A stretch of 64,000 nucleotides of DNA from Sanderia malayensis (taxonomy: Eukaryota > Cnidaria > Scyphozoa > Semaeostomeae > Pelagiidae), in assembly GCA_013076295.1 (NCBI GenBank), contig RQOL01000374.1:1612001-1676000 (forward strand). Direction: 5' to 3'. Below, one piece after another: positions 62,256 through 64,000 of this stretch. Both the position numbers and the translations under genes were made by a program. The notes under the pieces are model-generated. The model saw only the letters and a program-made list of their open reading frames with translations. It did no database searches and was not told where the DNA came from. Every line of letters begins with the position of its first letter. Position 1 is the first letter of the stretch.

Positions 62256-62723
62256 TTAGACTGTTACTTGTTCAGGGGGCATACCAGTGTCATGTCGTTG
62301 TTGTTCAGTAATACCATAATCCTGTACTTCGTCAAAGCTTTCTTCAGCAGTACTTTCTTTGGACATTGAGGCAATAGACCTACCATCCTGCGATCCCCCT
62401 TCGAAGAAACTGCCACGGCAGAACCTTGACCCCCCATGTTTTTGGATAAACAGATGGAACAGAGACAATTTCATTTGTAATTAGGTAAGTCTTTATCTGG
62501 GTACCCAATCCGGTGATTGATTTAAAATCCATGTTAAAAAATGCTCCGAACATATCACTGAAGATTTTGAAGCTTCCCATTTGACACCTCTGGTTTTCGC
62601 AAAGTTGATCCATCTGCACCTGCTTGCCTGTCCTTCCATGCGATCAACGTTAAAAAATGGAATACGATGCAGGGAATATTCTTTTCTGAATCTTTTATGT
62701 TCAAGCAACCCCCGACAATGCAT
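62256..62723 (-). pseudogene. THAP-domain protein remnant
   Basis: The frame 62493-62723 has KEYSLHRIPF, RCRWINFAKTRG and SKSSVICSEHF, the C2CH THAP finger signature used by transposases and their host derivatives to bind DNA. It continues in other phases (62380-62619, then 62256-62474 with PKTWGV), so it is frameshifted. The usual first Cys pair is degraded. Confidence 0.55.
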
Positions 62724-62899
62724 CTTTCACACATTATTAACCATAAAACAAGGACACCTTACAATATCTTCTTTGTTAGGACGAACTTGAATTCAAAAGA
62801 GCTCAGCTCAGCTCAAGGTAGGGTTCTGGTTTCTACATCACATTATTCTCGTCACATGATCCGCATGATTCTCGCCCTCTGAGGCAATTTCCAAAAAAA

Positions 62900-64000
62900 A
62901 CGGAAAAACATAGAAAAAAATTGCATTTTTGAAATCAGCACAACACAAATACCTCACACTGATTTTTTCATGTAAGACCTTTATTTCACTCCAAGTTTTT
63001 CCCAGTTAATTTTCTGAGTTGCAGAAATTGTTTTGAATGATTTATAATAGCGACAATTAACTTGTTCAAATAACTGTTCGCCATGAACATTATTATCCAT
63101 TGATGAAATCTTCTTCAAACAACTTTTGTTTTTGTTGTCGAAATGCAGAAAGTTTACCAATCTGGATGTGCATACTTGATTCCACTGCTTTACACTCCTT
63201 TATTGATCCTTTAACTTTTTCCAAATCAGGTTTGATTTCCCAATTTAAGAGCTCAATTGAATAATCAATAGGGACATCTTGACCTTAAACTTGATGGAAG
63301 TTAATTCAACTATTGAAGTGCAACTGAGCTGCTTTTCTTTCACGTAACAAGAAATTTATTTGGGAAATAAAATGGCAGGCAAGCCCAGCACACACAGTAC
63401 GGCTTGTTGATACAAACGAAGGGAGTGAAATTTTGAGCATGTTGTAGATAGGTACTCCATCACCTTCTTTGCTGGCATCATGTGTTGCTAGATCTGAAAG
63501 GTTTTCCTGTAGAACTATTTTTGAGTAATTTAAAGCTGCAACTTTACTGTTAATTCCTTTCTTTCCTTCTTCATATTAGGGTACCTGACTTTCATCAATT
63601 TCTGGCTCATTGGCATATTCTTAGAAATGACATATGTCTAATGACATTAAACGATAAATTAAAATGGCAATCAAAATGGCATTCCTCTTTTTGAAACAAG
63701 TTAATGAACACACATATCTCCATGTTTTTGTCGCATCAATCCATTGTATGTAAATGTTTATGAACATCCTGGGTATCCACATGTGTAACAACGGTTTTTA
63801 TTGAGGACCTCTGTCAGTGATTGATTTTGAACTAAGTTGAAATGTACGAACAGTTGCTTCTCTTTTCAACCACTTAAGTATGACTCCTGGAAAAGATCAG
63901 TTTGTTGGTGGATGTGCAACATTTCATAATAGGTTGTTTGCGATGTTTCTTCGCTCTACCGATAATGAAAATAAAGCTTTCGATTGGGAAGAAGTTAAGT
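62900..64000. other. No gene recognised
   Basis: Only short broken frames and AT-rich sequence. Some minus-strand stretches look once-coding, possibly continuing the THAP-linked transposon, but nothing supports a call. Confidence 0.4.

Noticed and set aside
1..64000. tRNA, rRNA or riboswitch genes
   Set aside because: I looked for tRNA box A/B-like pairs and rRNA motifs and saw none convincing; a tRNAscan/Infernal run would be decisive.

Overview
This is animal (metazoan) nuclear DNA, almost entirely layered mobile elements around one long provirus-like element. Evidence for an invertebrate-type animal genome: decayed non-LTR retrotransposons of several clades, Gypsy-type LTR remnants, hAT and PIF/Harbinger-type transposases, a THAP finger, a P2X7-like zinc domain, and Helitron-like elements with central minisatellites. 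I cannot name the species and see no confident single-copy host gene.

The centrepiece is a complete Polinton/Maverick (adintovirus-like) element at 15711-48527 (32,817 bp). It has 176-bp terminal inverted repeats beginning AGTAGTATATATAGG and a perfect 6-bp target-site duplication AATATC (15705-15710 and 48528-48533). Most left-half genes read rightward and most right-half genes leftward, converging near 35.06-35.12 kb. Core genes: protein-primed family B DNA polymerase (broken into many frames), A32-like packaging ATPase, rve integrase, adenain-like protease, hexon-like major capsid protein, two penton-like proteins, a pVI/pX-like protein and a run of tiny basic proteins.

The unusual part is the accessory cargo, concentrated next to the two TIRs and resembling host cell-death and immune signalling. 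The left end has a Fic-domain gene and a coiled-coil plus TRAF-C (MATH) gene. The right end has a Bcl-2-like gene with clear BH1 and BH2 motifs and three paralogous proteins that look like tandem death-domain folds. Two of these three genes diverge from a perfect 95-bp inverted repeat that duplicates a promoter and first codons. Several genes are preceded within 70-140 bp by TGATTGACAG, the known PBX-MEIS/PREP (TALE homeodomain) composite site, or a one-base variant of it.

Left flank (1-15704): PIF/Harbinger-type transposase, Ulp1-like protease and pogo-like DDE fragments, an R2-like LINE 3' end, an L1-type ORF1 split by a CR1-like insertion, a decayed PHD/endonuclease/RT LINE split by a solo LTR, a hAT remnant, P2X7-like exon-like pieces, and a Gypsy pol fragment interrupted by the hAT that in turn received the Polinton.

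Right flank (48534-64000): the rest of that hAT (DUF4371/ZMYM-like transposase), a small palindromic repeat, a Gypsy RT scrap with an LTR-like end, then two head-to-tail Helitron-like elements (51295-54309, 54327-59153) ending in a GC hairpin plus CTAG and carrying 61-bp minisatellites, a divergent third copy from 59170, and a decayed THAP gene. Many breaks in the Polinton genes fall in homopolymers, so real decay and uncorrected assembly indels cannot be separated from sequence alone.
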